Below, in pieces: positions 45,696 to 52,881 of a stretch of 60,628 nt of DNA. Numbering within the stretch: the first letter of the stretch is position 1; each line of letters begins with the position of its first letter. Origin of the DNA: a virus. The position numbers were made by a program, and so were the translations under genes. The notes beneath the pieces were generated by a model, which had not been told where the DNA came from, made no database searches, and saw nothing but the letters and a program-made list of their open reading frames with translations. The stretch spans positions 1 through 60,628 of the IMG/VR virus record IMGVR_UViG_3300010157_000068; one strand, written 5' to 3'.

Positions 45696-45986
45696 CTAAA
45701 ACGGCAAGTCATTTTCAGGTTCTGCCGGTGCTTCCTTCGGGGCTGGCTTCTTAGCGGATCCGTCTCCGTCCCATACAACCTTTCCGTTACCCAAGAAGTT
45801 ACGGTTCGCCTTAGACTCGCGCTCCTCTTTTGTTTGACCCTCCCACACAGAGACATTGTTTCCGAACTGATCCTCTTCGTCGTTCACGCTGATTGTAAGG
45901 TTAGCGTAAGTTCCCTTTGCGCCTGAAACAAGTTTACTCTTGTCTAGTTTTGTCACGTCGATACTCAAAGCAATTAACTTTGCCAT
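45696..45986 (-). CDS. ssb: SSB-like single-stranded DNA-binding protein
   Basis: 96 residues. The N-terminal beta-rich part (KLIALSIDVTKLDKSKLVSG.., ANLTISVNDEEDQFGNN) is a short OB-like form found in Bacteroidota phages. A Pro/Ala linker leads to the acidic tail PENDLPF, the classic SSB interaction tip (..DLPF) for helicase, recombination and polymerase partners. It lies between the recombination pair and the primase-helicase. The OB fold itself is inferred. Confidence 0.78.
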   Translation of the reverse strand: MAKLIALSIDVTKLDKSKLVSGAKGTYANLTISVNDEEDQFGNNVSVWEGQTKEERESKANRNFLGNGKVVWDGDGSAKKPAPKEAPAEPENDLPF

Positions 45987-46297
45987 AATAAAATAATTTA
46001 ATGTTTCGCTTACTCTATTACACAGTTTTCAGCTACCCTGTTTATTTTAAAAACCAAACACATCCACCAAGATTGGAATAAATTTATTGACTTTGGTGAA
46101 CTTATCTGTTTACTCCTAATCCTCAATATTTTTACCATACTCAACAAAAATAACACTTCTTGGGAGTGTTTACAATACGCTAAAATAGTCCTTGATACTT
46201 GGTCTACCCTTTAGCTTCGAGCATCCTATATTGTATTCGTTGTCTTTCTATGTGTTTGGTTTGTGCATTATTTGCACATCACTCTTTTAATTTCTCA
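45987..46297. other. 311-base gap with no gene, holding a structured RNA candidate
   Basis: No ORF with a reasonable start fits here on either strand. The gap is A/T-rich and contains the inverted-repeat network at 46051-46262 plus a hairpin TGTGCA/TGCACA at 46262-46278. Confidence 0.7.
46051..46262 (-). ncRNA. Candidate multi-branched structured RNA upstream of the SSB-like gene
   Basis: A 13-base perfect inverted repeat (46051-46063 with 46250-46262, AAACCAAACACAT) encloses further perfect pairings: 46065-46070 with 46093-46098, 46152-46157 with 46165-46170, 46172-46177 with 46229-46234, and inside that 46179-46184 with 46210-46215. These are nested and compatible, giving a multi-helix junction. 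It lies between the exonuclease and SSB genes, so on the - strand it would be a leader or an independent RNA. No known family is recognised. Strand is assumed from the flanking genes. Confidence 0.55.
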
Positions 46298-47029
46298 TCA
46301 TAAAGTATCCTGAATAAAGTAGTTGTTAATGTCCTCTGTAGCATTCGCGCTGAAGAACGTGTTATACACGTTCACTGCTCTGGCCACCTTGTCTCGGCCC
46401 GCCATCAAGAACTCCTCGCTAGGCTCAAACACACCTAGCCTGTGGCTCTTCTTGCATATCACATAGAACACAAGGGGTTTTCCAAACAACTGCCCGTAGA
46501 TGTAAGCCTGGCTGTCGTAGTTGTACTTGCGCGCAGACCACTTGAAGTCGTCTATGTCTGATGTGGTCTTGATGTCGATAAGGATCTCATCCGTTACAAT
46601 ATCAGCCTTGCCTTTGAAAGGCAGTCCGAATAACTCTCCGATGGCTGGCTCCTCGTAGATGTTACCCTCCCTGTAGATGTTATCGTAGAAGAAGAAGTTA
46701 CCCTTCATGGTCCCTACCAAAAGATCTAACTCCTGCTGCTCATTTTTAAGAAGCAGGATAGGATTAGATGAGTGTGACACGGCATCCTTGTAGATGTTTG
46801 TGTTACGGGTTGAGGCCTCAACAACCTCAAAGTTTACTAGCTTCTCAGGCTCAAGCATTGACGTGTGCAGGTACGACCCGTGAAGCATCGGTAGGGTCGG
46901 CTCCTCTCGGACCTTAAACATCTTAGGGTTCTTTAACAGCGTTCCTATGTCGCTGTTGCTGATGTACTTACTACCGTACTCGCCGTAGTAGTTAAAGTCA
47001 TTTCTTAGTGTGTCAATTACGTTCTCCAT
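46298..47029 (-). CDS. PD-(D/E)XK recombination exonuclease
   Basis: 243 residues. GKADIV (residue ~143) followed by EILIDIKTT (~152) is the PD-(D/E)XK core, then a KWSARKYNYDSQAYIY helix with the Q..Y of RecE/lambda-Exo-like and DUF3799-type nucleases. The N-terminal ..YISNSDIGTLLKNP.. and LHGSYLHTSMLEP match phage exonucleases that resect DNA ends. It pairs with the annealase gene one base upstream, forming a Red-type module. Confidence 0.85.
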   Translation of the reverse strand: MENVIDTLRNDFNYYGEYGSKYISNSDIGTLLKNPKMFKVREEPTLPMLHGSYLHTSMLEPEKLVNFEVVEASTRNTNIYKDAVSHSSNPILLLKNEQQELDLLVGTMKGNFFFYDNIYREGNIYEEPAIGELFGLPFKGKADIVTDEILIDIKTTSDIDDFKWSARKYNYDSQAYIYGQLFGKPLVFYVICKKSHRLGVFEPSEEFLMAGRDKVARAVNVYNTFFSANATEDINNYFIQDTL

Positions 47030-47030
47030 A

Positions 47031-47612
47031 CTACTTCAATAAATCTCCTAAGGCCTTCTTAACGGCAGTGGATAGGTTATACTTCACTGATAAATTCTTG
47101 ACGATCGTGTTCAGGTCCATCTTGGACTTGTTGGCGGTAACGTAGTTAACCACTCCTGCCCAGTTCGTGTCGTCAACCTTAAGGTCAATCTTTGTGGAAG
47201 GGACTGGCTTGGTGGCCTTTGCCGTGTCAATAGAGTCCTCTCCACTCCACAAATTTAGTCCAAGGCCGTGCATCGCTATCGCCTTAGTTGTTGATCTTTG
47301 AATCGTTTTATTAACATCCATCGACGTGATAGCATCAATTGATATCGACTTGTTGTTGTAGCTCATGATCGGAAGGTAGTCGATATGCTCTAGGCCGTCT
47401 ATGTTTACCCCGACCTTTACATAGGCGCTCTTGCCGTCGTTGAAGTAGTTAAGGCCTGTGTGAGGGTCCTCGTATACTGTTCGGTTAAGTGACGGGTATA
47501 ATGCCTTGGCGCTGCCCCACGCGTTTGACCAGCTTAGGTAGTCCTGGCCGCCCTTCTTCTCTATCTTAGACTTGATGTCTACCTCTGATAACTTCTTGAA
47601 TGTGTTCTCCAT
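47031..47612 (-). CDS. Sak3-like single-strand annealing protein (DUF1071)
   Basis: 193 residues. The start ..KIEKKGGQDYLSWSNAWGSA and later ..RSTTKAIAMHGLGLNLWSGE are typical of the DUF1071/Sak3 family, which anneals complementary single strands. With the exonuclease downstream and an SSB-like gene it completes a recombination set. A run of five TTTA units lies in its ribosome-binding region. Confidence 0.83.
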   Translation of the reverse strand: MENTFKKLSEVDIKSKIEKKGGQDYLSWSNAWGSAKALYPSLNRTVYEDPHTGLNYFNDGKSAYVKVGVNIDGLEHIDYLPIMSYNNKSISIDAITSMDVNKTIQRSTTKAIAMHGLGLNLWSGEDSIDTAKATKPVPSTKIDLKVDDTNWAGVVNYVTANKSKMDLNTIVKNLSVKYNLSTAVKKALGDLLK

Positions 47613-47614
47613 TG

Positions 47615-47634
47615 TTTATTTATTTATTTATTTA
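47615..47634 (-). repeat. (TTTA)5 tandem repeat in the leader of the annealase gene
   Basis: Five perfect TTTA units (TAAA on the - strand). They cover the stop of the upstream 62-residue gene and end two bases before the ATG of the annealase gene. Slippage here would change the spacing upstream of the start, where Bacteroidota use A/T-rich translation signals. Confidence 0.8.
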
Positions 47635-47816
47635 TAGTTATTTTTTTTATCAATCTCCCTCGCCTTATCTACAAACTTGGTCAGGTCAACATGAGAATGG
47701 TACATGGTAACGTACCTTATTTTTGGTGTGTCTGTAAGGTTTCCGTCGTCGTCGAGGTATATCTCTTCCGCGTGCAAGGTCTTACTTATTAGGTACTCTA
47801 GCGCTGACTGCTGCAT
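47628..47816 (-). CDS. Hypothetical 62-residue protein
   Basis: MQQSALEYLISKTLHAEEIY.. then VTMYHSHVDLTKFVDKAREI. No known domain. Its stop is within the TTTA repeat, and its start overlaps the upstream gene by 19 bases. Confidence 0.65.
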   Translation of the reverse strand: MQQSALEYLISKTLHAEEIYLDDDGNLTDTPKIRYVTMYHSHVDLTKFVDKAREIDKKNNYK

Positions 47817-48199
47817 GTTTCTAATTTTAAGATGTTAATTGTTTCTACGAATCTATTAATGACCGTGTCTCTGTACTTTACTAGCGTGTTATACCTTCTT
47901 AGGTTGCTCATGGTCTTTATCTCAGCTGAGATCTTGTCGGACACGTTGTTTAGGGATCGGCTGTTGTTCTTGGTGGCTATCACGCAGCAGCCAACCTTCC
48001 ACCCGTGCCTCTTGAATACTAGGTACTCCTCAGGAGAGATCTCCGAGTAGTAGTCACCGTTAAACTTTGTGTTGAGTATAACGATGTCTCCGGACCGGTT
48101 CTCTATCTTTACCCCTTTAAATATGTAAGACACCGAATGGTCCGTAACAATTCTTGTGCTCGTCTTATCTCTGCTGGCCTGATCAAATACTTTATTCAT
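47798..48199 (-). CDS. Hypothetical 133-residue protein
   Basis: Beta-rich first half (..VSYIFKGVKIENRSGDIVILNTKFNGDYYSEISPEEYLVF) with a ..HGWKVGCCVIAT.. core, then a helical tail with N-R-F-V-E-T-I. Recognised only as a phage hypothetical near recombination genes. G/C-rich relative to the genes upstream. Confidence 0.7.
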   Translation of the reverse strand: MNKVFDQASRDKTSTRIVTDHSVSYIFKGVKIENRSGDIVILNTKFNGDYYSEISPEEYLVFKRHGWKVGCCVIATKNNSRSLNNVSDKISAEIKTMSNLRRYNTLVKYRDTVINRFVETINILKLETCSSQR

Positions 48200-48202
48200 A
48201 AC

Positions 48203-48607
48203 TTATTTCTTTTTAAATTGTTCAAATAATTTATTGATTAAAGCTCCATCAAGCATAATACCATAATGCTTTCCATATTCTCCAAAAGCATTGTAAAGAA
48301 TCTCTCCAACTTCTTCCTCACTATACATTCTTTTAGCTTTCCATTCAGCACCATCTACTACACCTGCTTTGTATGCTAATTGTAATTCTTCTGAGTGACC
48401 ATATAGTAAATCATTGTTTTCATGAATTATGTATAATTTTTCACCAATTTCTTCAAGTGTTTCTTGTTTAGGTAAAGACTTGTAAGCCATTTCAGCGTCT
48501 AAATGCATACATTTTTGAATTGTTTTTGATTGACCAATAGCGTAATCAGAAATTATATCTCCTGTGCTTTTTGGGTATTCTTGTTTAGGTTCTTCTTCTT
48601 TCTTCAT
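48203..48607 (-). CDS. Hypothetical flavobacterial-phage protein, 134 residues
   Basis: Acidic, helical protein. The C-terminal MYSEEEVGEILYNAFGEYGK.. and NKLFEQFKKK segment is a recurrent module at the ends of small hypothetical proteins in flavobacterial phages and prophages. First of a visibly more A/T-rich block (48203-49974), suggesting recent exchange. Function unknown. Confidence 0.68.
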   Translation of the reverse strand: MKKEEEPKQEYPKSTGDIISDYAIGQSKTIQKCMHLDAEMAYKSLPKQETLEEIGEKLYIIHENNDLLYGHSEELQLAYKAGVVDGAEWKAKRMYSEEEVGEILYNAFGEYGKHYGIMLDGALINKLFEQFKKK

Positions 48608-48610
48608 AAT

Positions 48611-48880
48611 TTACATTTTCAAAAGTTCGTCTTTTATTTGGTTTAGATACACTAATTTTACAACAATATCGTGATTATAAATAATTCTTAAAACTTCCTC
48701 CAACAACTCAATCTCTCGGTTGATTGATATTAGTGCGCATTGTGCCTTATGTCCTTGATTCATAGAAACAGGAAGTCCTTTAGAGTCTTTATTTTTACCT
48801 CCTAGTTTGTAATAATAAATTACGTTATCGTATTCTTTAATCCTTCTCTCCGCTTCTTGTCTTGCTTGTTCTTGTGTCAT
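48611..48880 (-). CDS. Hypothetical 89-residue helical protein
   Basis: MTQEQARQEAERRIKEYDNV.. then ..QCALISINREIELLEEVLRI; mostly helix/coiled coil. A common small protein type in flavobacterial phages without assigned function. Confidence 0.68.
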   Translation of the reverse strand: MTQEQARQEAERRIKEYDNVIYYYKLGGKNKDSKGLPVSMNQGHKAQCALISINREIELLEEVLRIIYNHDIVVKLVYLNQIKDELLKM

Positions 48881-49104
48881 AACTTCTCCTTAAATTTTGT
48901 TAGTAATTGGTCGATGTCCTCAACTGCAACAGCAGTATTAAAATTATCTACATCATATTTTTTACTCTTAACCTCCTCCGCAAATGCTTCTAGTAGGTAG
49001 TTGGAGTAGGCTTGTGCAAAAGCTAAATCATCATCTGTTACCCAACAAATAGCATTTTGTTTATCACTCTTAAACCACTCCTTTGATGATAGTATTTTAT
49101 CCAT
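48877..49104 (-). CDS. Hypothetical 75-residue protein
   Basis: MDKILSSKEWFKSDKQNAIC.. then ..LLEAFAEEVKSKK. and a C-terminal VEDIDQLLTKFKEKL, similar in style to the ends of the neighbouring accessory proteins. Unknown function. Overlaps both neighbours. Confidence 0.65.
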   Translation of the reverse strand: MDKILSSKEWFKSDKQNAICWVTDDDLAFAQAYSNYLLEAFAEEVKSKKYDVDNFNTAVAVEDIDQLLTKFKEKL

Positions 49105-49267
49105 TGTTATCGTTAATAATAGTGTTTAAATGAAACATTGAGTGTAAAAATGCTAGTGCAAAAGCCAATACAGATAATTTATTTAAATCATTGTAGAAAG
49201 CTATTACTCCACAAGCTAAACAAATAGCGCATCTTATTAAGTATATGTTTTTTAATATTTTATCCAT
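49097..49267 (-). CDS. Small membrane protein, 56 residues
   Basis: - strand frame MDKILKNIYLIRCAICLACG.. to ..LNTIINDNNG, with two hydrophobic stretches (about residues 9-23 and 33-46). The first four residues MDKIL repeat those of the downstream gene, whose start it overlaps by eight bases. Role unknown. Confidence 0.6.
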   Translation of the reverse strand: MDKILKNIYLIRCAICLACGVIAFYNDLNKLSVLAFALAFLHSMFHLNTIINDNNG

Positions 49268-49763
49268 TGTGTTTAGTTATTAGTTGTTTAAGTTCTTTTA
49301 TTATTGGATTTGAAAAACTATACTGTTGGTCGTTATAAAAATAATCATAAGCATTTTCTAATCCTTTAACCAACTCCTCCTTATCCCTTCTCAACTCCTC
49401 TATTGTTTTATCTCTTTGTTGTAAAGCATTTTCACAATGTTTAAGAAGTTTTTTTGTTTTTTCTAAATCAATATTACTAAGTTCTAAGTCTAACTTTGAC
49501 ATATCTATTTCTTTCTGTGCGTGGTTGTAGGCTTCCTCTAACTGTGTAATGTATCTAAGAACACTAATTGGTGTTGTCATATAATTTTCTTGACAATTTT
49601 CTTTGTAATAATTAATGTCTTTCTCAATAGTCTGTTTAGGTTTAACCTCAATATAATGCCCTTCACTTCCACAAGGACTATCGCAATTTACACAACGATA
49701 AAACTTATTAGCTTCACCGCAAAATATTTCTTTAGGTTGGTCTTGTGGGATGTTCTTATTCAT
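49260..49763 (-). CDS. Coiled-coil protein with Cys-rich start
   Basis: 167 residues from the ATG at 49763, chosen because it overlaps the previous stop by eight bases; the frame is open upstream without support. The N-terminus has C-G-E-A..YRCVNCDSPCGSEGHY, a zinc-knuckle-like cluster, followed by a long coiled coil (LEEAYNHAQKEIDMSKLDLE..). A common flavobacterial-phage type. Function unknown. Confidence 0.65.
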   Translation of the reverse strand: MNKNIPQDQPKEIFCGEANKFYRCVNCDSPCGSEGHYIEVKPKQTIEKDINYYKENCQENYMTTPISVLRYITQLEEAYNHAQKEIDMSKLDLELSNIDLEKTKKLLKHCENALQQRDKTIEELRRDKEELVKGLENAYDYFYNDQQYSFSNPIIKELKQLITKHNG

Positions 49764-49974
49764 AATATTTGTCTTTAAAGATTTGTAATAGTTCGGTGGA
49801 AGTATATAATACTCCTTTATAATCAAACTTATCATCCCAACAATCATAGTCGGTGTTATTTTTTGCAAAATTCGCAAACTTAACAGCAAAATCATCCGCT
49901 ATTTGTTCGCACTTATCCGCTTTGTCAAAATAGTCTAAAATTATAGCTTCAAACTTCTCTCTTAACTTACTCAT
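49756..49974 (-). CDS. Hypothetical 72-residue protein
   Basis: MSKLREKFEAIILDYFDKAD.. then ..YDCWDDKFDYKGVLYTSTEL. Acidic and helical. Last gene of the A/T-rich accessory block. Unknown function. Confidence 0.65.
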   Translation of the reverse strand: MSKLREKFEAIILDYFDKADKCEQIADDFAVKFANFAKNNTDYDCWDDKFDYKGVLYTSTELLQIFKDKYYE

Positions 49975-50147
49975 AACTCTATTATTAAAGGATTGCTTAC
50001 CGTATTAATATGGTTATTGTAGACCCTCTGATAGGCCTCAGACATTCTGCTCGCGTCCGCGTAGTGGATCGTCTTGACCCTGAGTCTCATCCACCGATCG
50101 AACCTATTCATCTCTCTGGCTGCCGCCTTGCTCTTTGTATCTTTCAT
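49971..50147 (-). CDS. Small basic protein, 58 residues
   Basis: - strand frame from ATG 50147: MKDTKSKAAAREMNRFDRWM, then RLRVKTIHYADASRMSEAYQ, ending ..NPLIIEL. The stop overlaps the next ATG (ATGA). Arg-rich; may bind nucleic acid. No family is recognised. Confidence 0.65.
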   Translation of the reverse strand: MKDTKSKAAAREMNRFDRWMRLRVKTIHYADASRMSEAYQRVYNNHINTVSNPLIIEL

Positions 50148-50271
50148 TTTTGTATATCTTTATGTAATAATTTAGTAACTCCTTGTCTGTCATGTAAGCG
50201 AAGTCTATAGTCCGCGTGTGCCCGTAGAACATTATCATCTCTAAAACGGTGCTCCTTCTGTTAAATTGCAT
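50104..50271 (-). CDS. Small phage protein of the MNRRTT-type, 55 residues
   Basis: MQFNRRSTVLEMIMFYGHTR, then TIDFAYMTDKELLNYYIKIY.. . I recognise this short pattern (RR.T.LEMI.FYGHTR.I....M.D.EL) from crAss-like phages, always without function. It overlaps the next gene by 44 bases in another frame. Confidence 0.7.
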   Translation of the reverse strand: MQFNRRSTVLEMIMFYGHTRTIDFAYMTDKELLNYYIKIYKNERYKEQGGSQRDE

Positions 50272-50315
50272 GCTCTAGCTTCTTAGTGCCTGACTTGACT
50301 GTCTAGCAAGTTCCA

Positions 50316-50507
50316 TTAGCAGTTTCTTAATAAATGACATATCGTCTTGTGTTTTAGGTTGTTATTAACTACGTTTTTAGCCTCCGACCATGGAAGGTCA
50401 CACTCATCAGCGGTCATCCTTACCAAGGCACCGTACACCCTTTGGCGTCTCTTCTCCGTCTGAAGGAACGCCCTGATGTCTACTCTGTTTACTATCCTAG
50501 GTCTCAT
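50316..50507 (-). CDS. Hypothetical basic protein, 63 residues
   Basis: MRPRIVNRVDIRAFLQTEKR.., then VRMTADECDLPWSEAKNVV. The start overlaps the upstream stop (ATGA). Helical and Arg-rich; nucleic acid binding is possible. Unknown function. Confidence 0.6.
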   Translation of the reverse strand: MRPRIVNRVDIRAFLQTEKRRQRVYGALVRMTADECDLPWSEAKNVVNNNLKHKTICHLLRNC

Positions 50508-50650
50508 GCCTGTATTGGGTTAGATGTTGCCTCGCTCCATCCTGCCAACTCTTTCCAAATTCGGAAGAGTTTTTTAGAGCGTATTATGTCTCTCTCGGTG
50601 ATAACGGACTTATTAAATATGTCCACTATCTGTTGCTCAATTTTTTTCAT
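50504..50650 (-). CDS. Small helical protein, 48 residues
   Basis: - strand frame MKKIEQQIVDIFNKSVITER, then DIIRSKKLFRIWKELAGWSE, ending ..NPIQA. It is coupled on both sides by overlaps (14 bases upstream, ATGA downstream). Unknown function. Confidence 0.6.
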   Translation of the reverse strand: MKKIEQQIVDIFNKSVITERDIIRSKKLFRIWKELAGWSEATSNPIQA

Positions 50651-51428
50651 CGCTCAATATTTTAATTAGTTCCTCCTTACCGTATTTTAATGAAAGTTGC
50701 TCGATGTCGGAGGGTAGGGTGTTTTCGATTTTTTCTGCCCAAGTGCCGTTTTTAAAAATTAAACATCCTCCCTTATATAGTTCATTATCTTTAAAATAAA
50801 ATGTAGTTATATCTCCGTTTAAATCTACAATTCTACCATCTGCTAAAGAGTGAACTTTCACCCCCTTTTTAAACCCTCTCTTAACCGCTTCTTTAGTCAA
50901 TGCTTCTTCTACTTCTTGGGGGGTGGCTAGAGTCCATTCTGAAATAGGGTATCCACTTAATCCATTTTCTCTATATTTATCAAACCAAAATCCACAACTA
51001 TCAATTCCATATCCTAATCCTTCGTTATAAGCCACAGTTCCTACGCTATTTTTATACCACTTCCCAACCTCCAAACTAGGCTTTCTAAACTCTTGAAACC
51101 ACTCCTCTATTTTCTCCTTGCACTCATTTAACGAGTGCAGATAGGTTATTTGTTTTTTGGTTAGGGTGTAGGTTGGTTCGATACCACAGGCATTTAAAAA
51201 TATCTGCTCGTCCCATTCCTCGTATCGTTTTTCTAAATCAAGTACCGAAATATCAAGTTCGGAACCGTTACCAATACAAGGACAGTACTTTCCAACCCAA
51301 CTATTACATAGATAAGGGTGGTACTCCAATCCCCAAACATTTTTTGTAATTCCTACCAACTTAGGCTCAATAGCCGACCACTGCTCTTTATTGCATTTCA
51401 TCGCAATAGGCGTAAATTTTGTTTTCAT
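50637..51428 (-). CDS. Hypothetical flavobacterial-phage protein, 263 residues
   Basis: Mixed protein. It includes ..TLTKKQITYLHSLNECKEKI, a KPSLEVGKWYKN.. segment and ..KRGFKKGVKVHSLADGRIV.., modules that recur in hypothetical proteins of flavobacterial phages. A/T-rich and likely exchanged as a unit. No catalytic motif seen. Confidence 0.7.
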   Translation of the reverse strand: MKTKFTPIAMKCNKEQWSAIEPKLVGITKNVWGLEYHPYLCNSWVGKYCPCIGNGSELDISVLDLEKRYEEWDEQIFLNACGIEPTYTLTKKQITYLHSLNECKEKIEEWFQEFRKPSLEVGKWYKNSVGTVAYNEGLGYGIDSCGFWFDKYRENGLSGYPISEWTLATPQEVEEALTKEAVKRGFKKGVKVHSLADGRIVDLNGDITTFYFKDNELYKGGCLIFKNGTWAEKIENTLPSDIEQLSLKYGKEELIKILSDEKN

Positions 51429-51769
51429 CTGTTAAATAATTGAATTAGGCATCCGCTTGTAGGGGCGCCTGAGTTAAACGTGTATGTTAATTTATTGTCC
51501 CTAGTCATTCCGATAACTATAGGCTTGGCTTGCTCGTTCTGAACCCTCATCTCAAAGTACCCTCGGTCCAACATCTTAACCTCTGACACTCTGTCGGTGG
51601 TTGATAGCAACGTGTCAGGTATAGAGCCGTTAAGGTCGATAAGGGTGAGTCTGTCACCCGATTGTAGGTGGATAGATGTTGTTTTTAGGTCTTCTGAGAG
51701 ACTTTCTTGCTCGGAAGGTGATGAGCACCCGTACACTAGTACAAGTGCGCTTAGGATTAGTTTTTTCAT
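51425..51769 (-). CDS. Phage-encoded lipoprotein
   Basis: 114 residues. The signal KKLILSALVLVYGC has Cys15 after V-Y-G, a near-standard lipobox, so it should be lipidated. The mature part is a small beta-rich domain (IHLQSGDRLTLIDLNGS..). It is encoded in the early region, not with lysis genes. Phage early lipoproteins of this size often block the phage's own receptor (superinfection exclusion, as T5 Llp); that role is inferred here. Confidence 0.75.
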   Translation of the reverse strand: MKKLILSALVLVYGCSSPSEQESLSEDLKTTSIHLQSGDRLTLIDLNGSIPDTLLSTTDRVSEVKMLDRGYFEMRVQNEQAKPIVIGMTRDNKLTYTFNSGAPTSGCLIQLFNR

Positions 51770-51772
51770 GTC

Positions 51773-51934
51773 TTAATGATTTAAGTTATAAAATAAGGTC
51801 CACCCTATGCATGTTAGTATCATGCATATGAATCTAAGTTGTTTGTTGTCGCCTGACTTGTTTATAAAGTCTACTGCCGATGACTCTGCATAGGACAGTG
51901 TAAAAAATAAAGATAAAAAGAATATAGCCGTCAT
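51773..51934 (-). CDS. Small exported or membrane protein, 53 residues
   Basis: MTAIFFLSLFFTLSYAESSA, then a short polar part and a second hydrophobic stretch (FICMILTCIGWTLFYN). It could be a two-helix membrane protein. It lies just before the lipoprotein gene, so the pair may act at the envelope. Confidence 0.6.
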   Translation of the reverse strand: MTAIFFLSLFFTLSYAESSAVDFINKSGDNKQLRFICMILTCIGWTLFYNLNH

Positions 51935-51944
51935 GATTATTTGT

Positions 51945-52220
51945 CTAGTTTAATTGTTCTATTTTAAATTGTTCTGAAAGTTCCTTGCATAGGTCTTCGG
52001 CAAACTTGTAGTCAAGTTTTCGGAATCGATTCTGACCATAGTGAGGTATTGCCTTTTCTCCATCCGCGCATATAACGAATGGTACCTCTTCAATAAATAC
52101 GTTTCCCGATTCTCGGATGCCTTTTATTGTGTACATACTTCCTTTTACTAAGGACTTTGTTTTTGAGTAGTCTCCGACTGCGTCGCAAATACATACTACT
52201 TTTTCTCCTACTTTAAACAT
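51945..52220 (-). CDS. SH3/KOW-like small phage protein, 91 residues
   Basis: FKVGEKVVCICDAVGD.., then ..LVKGSMYTIKGIRESGNVFI. and ..NRFRKLD. This is a widespread phage hypothetical of the 'G..V.C.......L..G..Y.I' type with a small beta barrel. The role is unknown, possibly binding RNA polymerase or nucleic acid. Confidence 0.72.
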   Translation of the reverse strand: MFKVGEKVVCICDAVGDYSKTKSLVKGSMYTIKGIRESGNVFIEEVPFVICADGEKAIPHYGQNRFRKLDYKFAEDLCKELSEQFKIEQLN

Positions 52221-52222
52221 GA

Positions 52223-52630
52223 TTATTTGTTTTGATTGTTATACCATCTGATGAATTTTACGCACGCGTTATAAACTGCATTAATTTTAATATCTGAGAA
52301 TTCAGATGACACGATACTGCTCTTAGTAACCAAGCACTGATAATCTCCGTCCTCTTGTTTGTTGATTTCGACTGAGTAATTTAGGTCCTCAATCTTCTCT
52401 ACCACATCCATTAACCAATTCCAATCTGAACTATACAAATCATCTTCCCATGACTGAGGGTTTTCGTGACCCATAAACTCAGCAATCATCTCGTTGTTCT
52501 CCTCGGTAGTAGGCTCTATGTATAGGCTCCGCTTGGCGCCCTCTAGAGTGCTATAGTCTTGGCTTTCGAATGACTCGTTTCCCTCCTGAATGACTTGTCT
52601 GTTGCCTTTTTTGTATACTACTGTGCGCAT
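52223..52630 (-). CDS. Hypothetical acidic protein, 135 residues
   Basis: Starts at ATG 52630 (MRTVVYKKGNRQVIQEGNES), chosen because it overlaps the previous stop; the frame is open further upstream without support. Acidic centre with Trp (..SSDWNWLMDVVEKIEDLNYS). Unknown function. Confidence 0.65.
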   Translation of the reverse strand: MRTVVYKKGNRQVIQEGNESFESQDYSTLEGAKRSLYIEPTTEENNEMIAEFMGHENPQSWEDDLYSSDWNWLMDVVEKIEDLNYSVEINKQEDGDYQCLVTKSSIVSSEFSDIKINAVYNACVKFIRWYNNQNK

Positions 52631-52881
52631 AATTCCCATGTGTTTAGTTTGGTTGAACGTGTTATCTCTAGGCGCTCGCATATGAACCGCGCCAACTTGT
52701 TGTTTACTGATTTTTGATCGATGCTCGGTGAGCCTATCACACTCACCACGTCGCGTGGCGACATGCCTAGTACCCGTGTGCAGAACTTGACGTCCTGACC
52801 TAGGTAGTAGATTCTGCCGTATGCCTCCAATGTCCAATCGTGTCCGAAGCCGTATGAGCCTCTTGTTATATTTACCTTCAT
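52618..52881 (-). CDS. Hypothetical 87-residue protein
   Basis: Starts at ATG 52881, coupled to the stop of the upstream gene (ATGA). MKVNITRGSYGFGHDWTLEA.. then a helical C-terminus with ..SPRDVVSVIGSPSIDQKSVN, slightly helix-turn-helix-like. Unknown function. Confidence 0.62.
   Translation of the reverse strand: MKVNITRGSYGFGHDWTLEAYGRIYYLGQDVKFCTRVLGMSPRDVVSVIGSPSIDQKSVNNKLARFICERLEITRSTKLNTWELCAQ

Noticed and set aside
45629-45856. A 75-residue - strand ORF overlapping the SSB-like gene
   Set aside because: It runs through the terminator and is in another frame of a confidently identified gene.
46051-46262. Group I intron, RNase P or tmRNA as explanation of the structured gap
   Set aside because: The conserved core sequences of these RNAs (for example the P7 region of group I introns) are not present, and no flanking exons are split.
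50275-50340. A 21-residue - strand ORF (MSFIKKLLMELARQSSQALR..)
   Set aside because: Overlaps the 63-residue gene and is too short to support, although its helix-like composition is suggestive.
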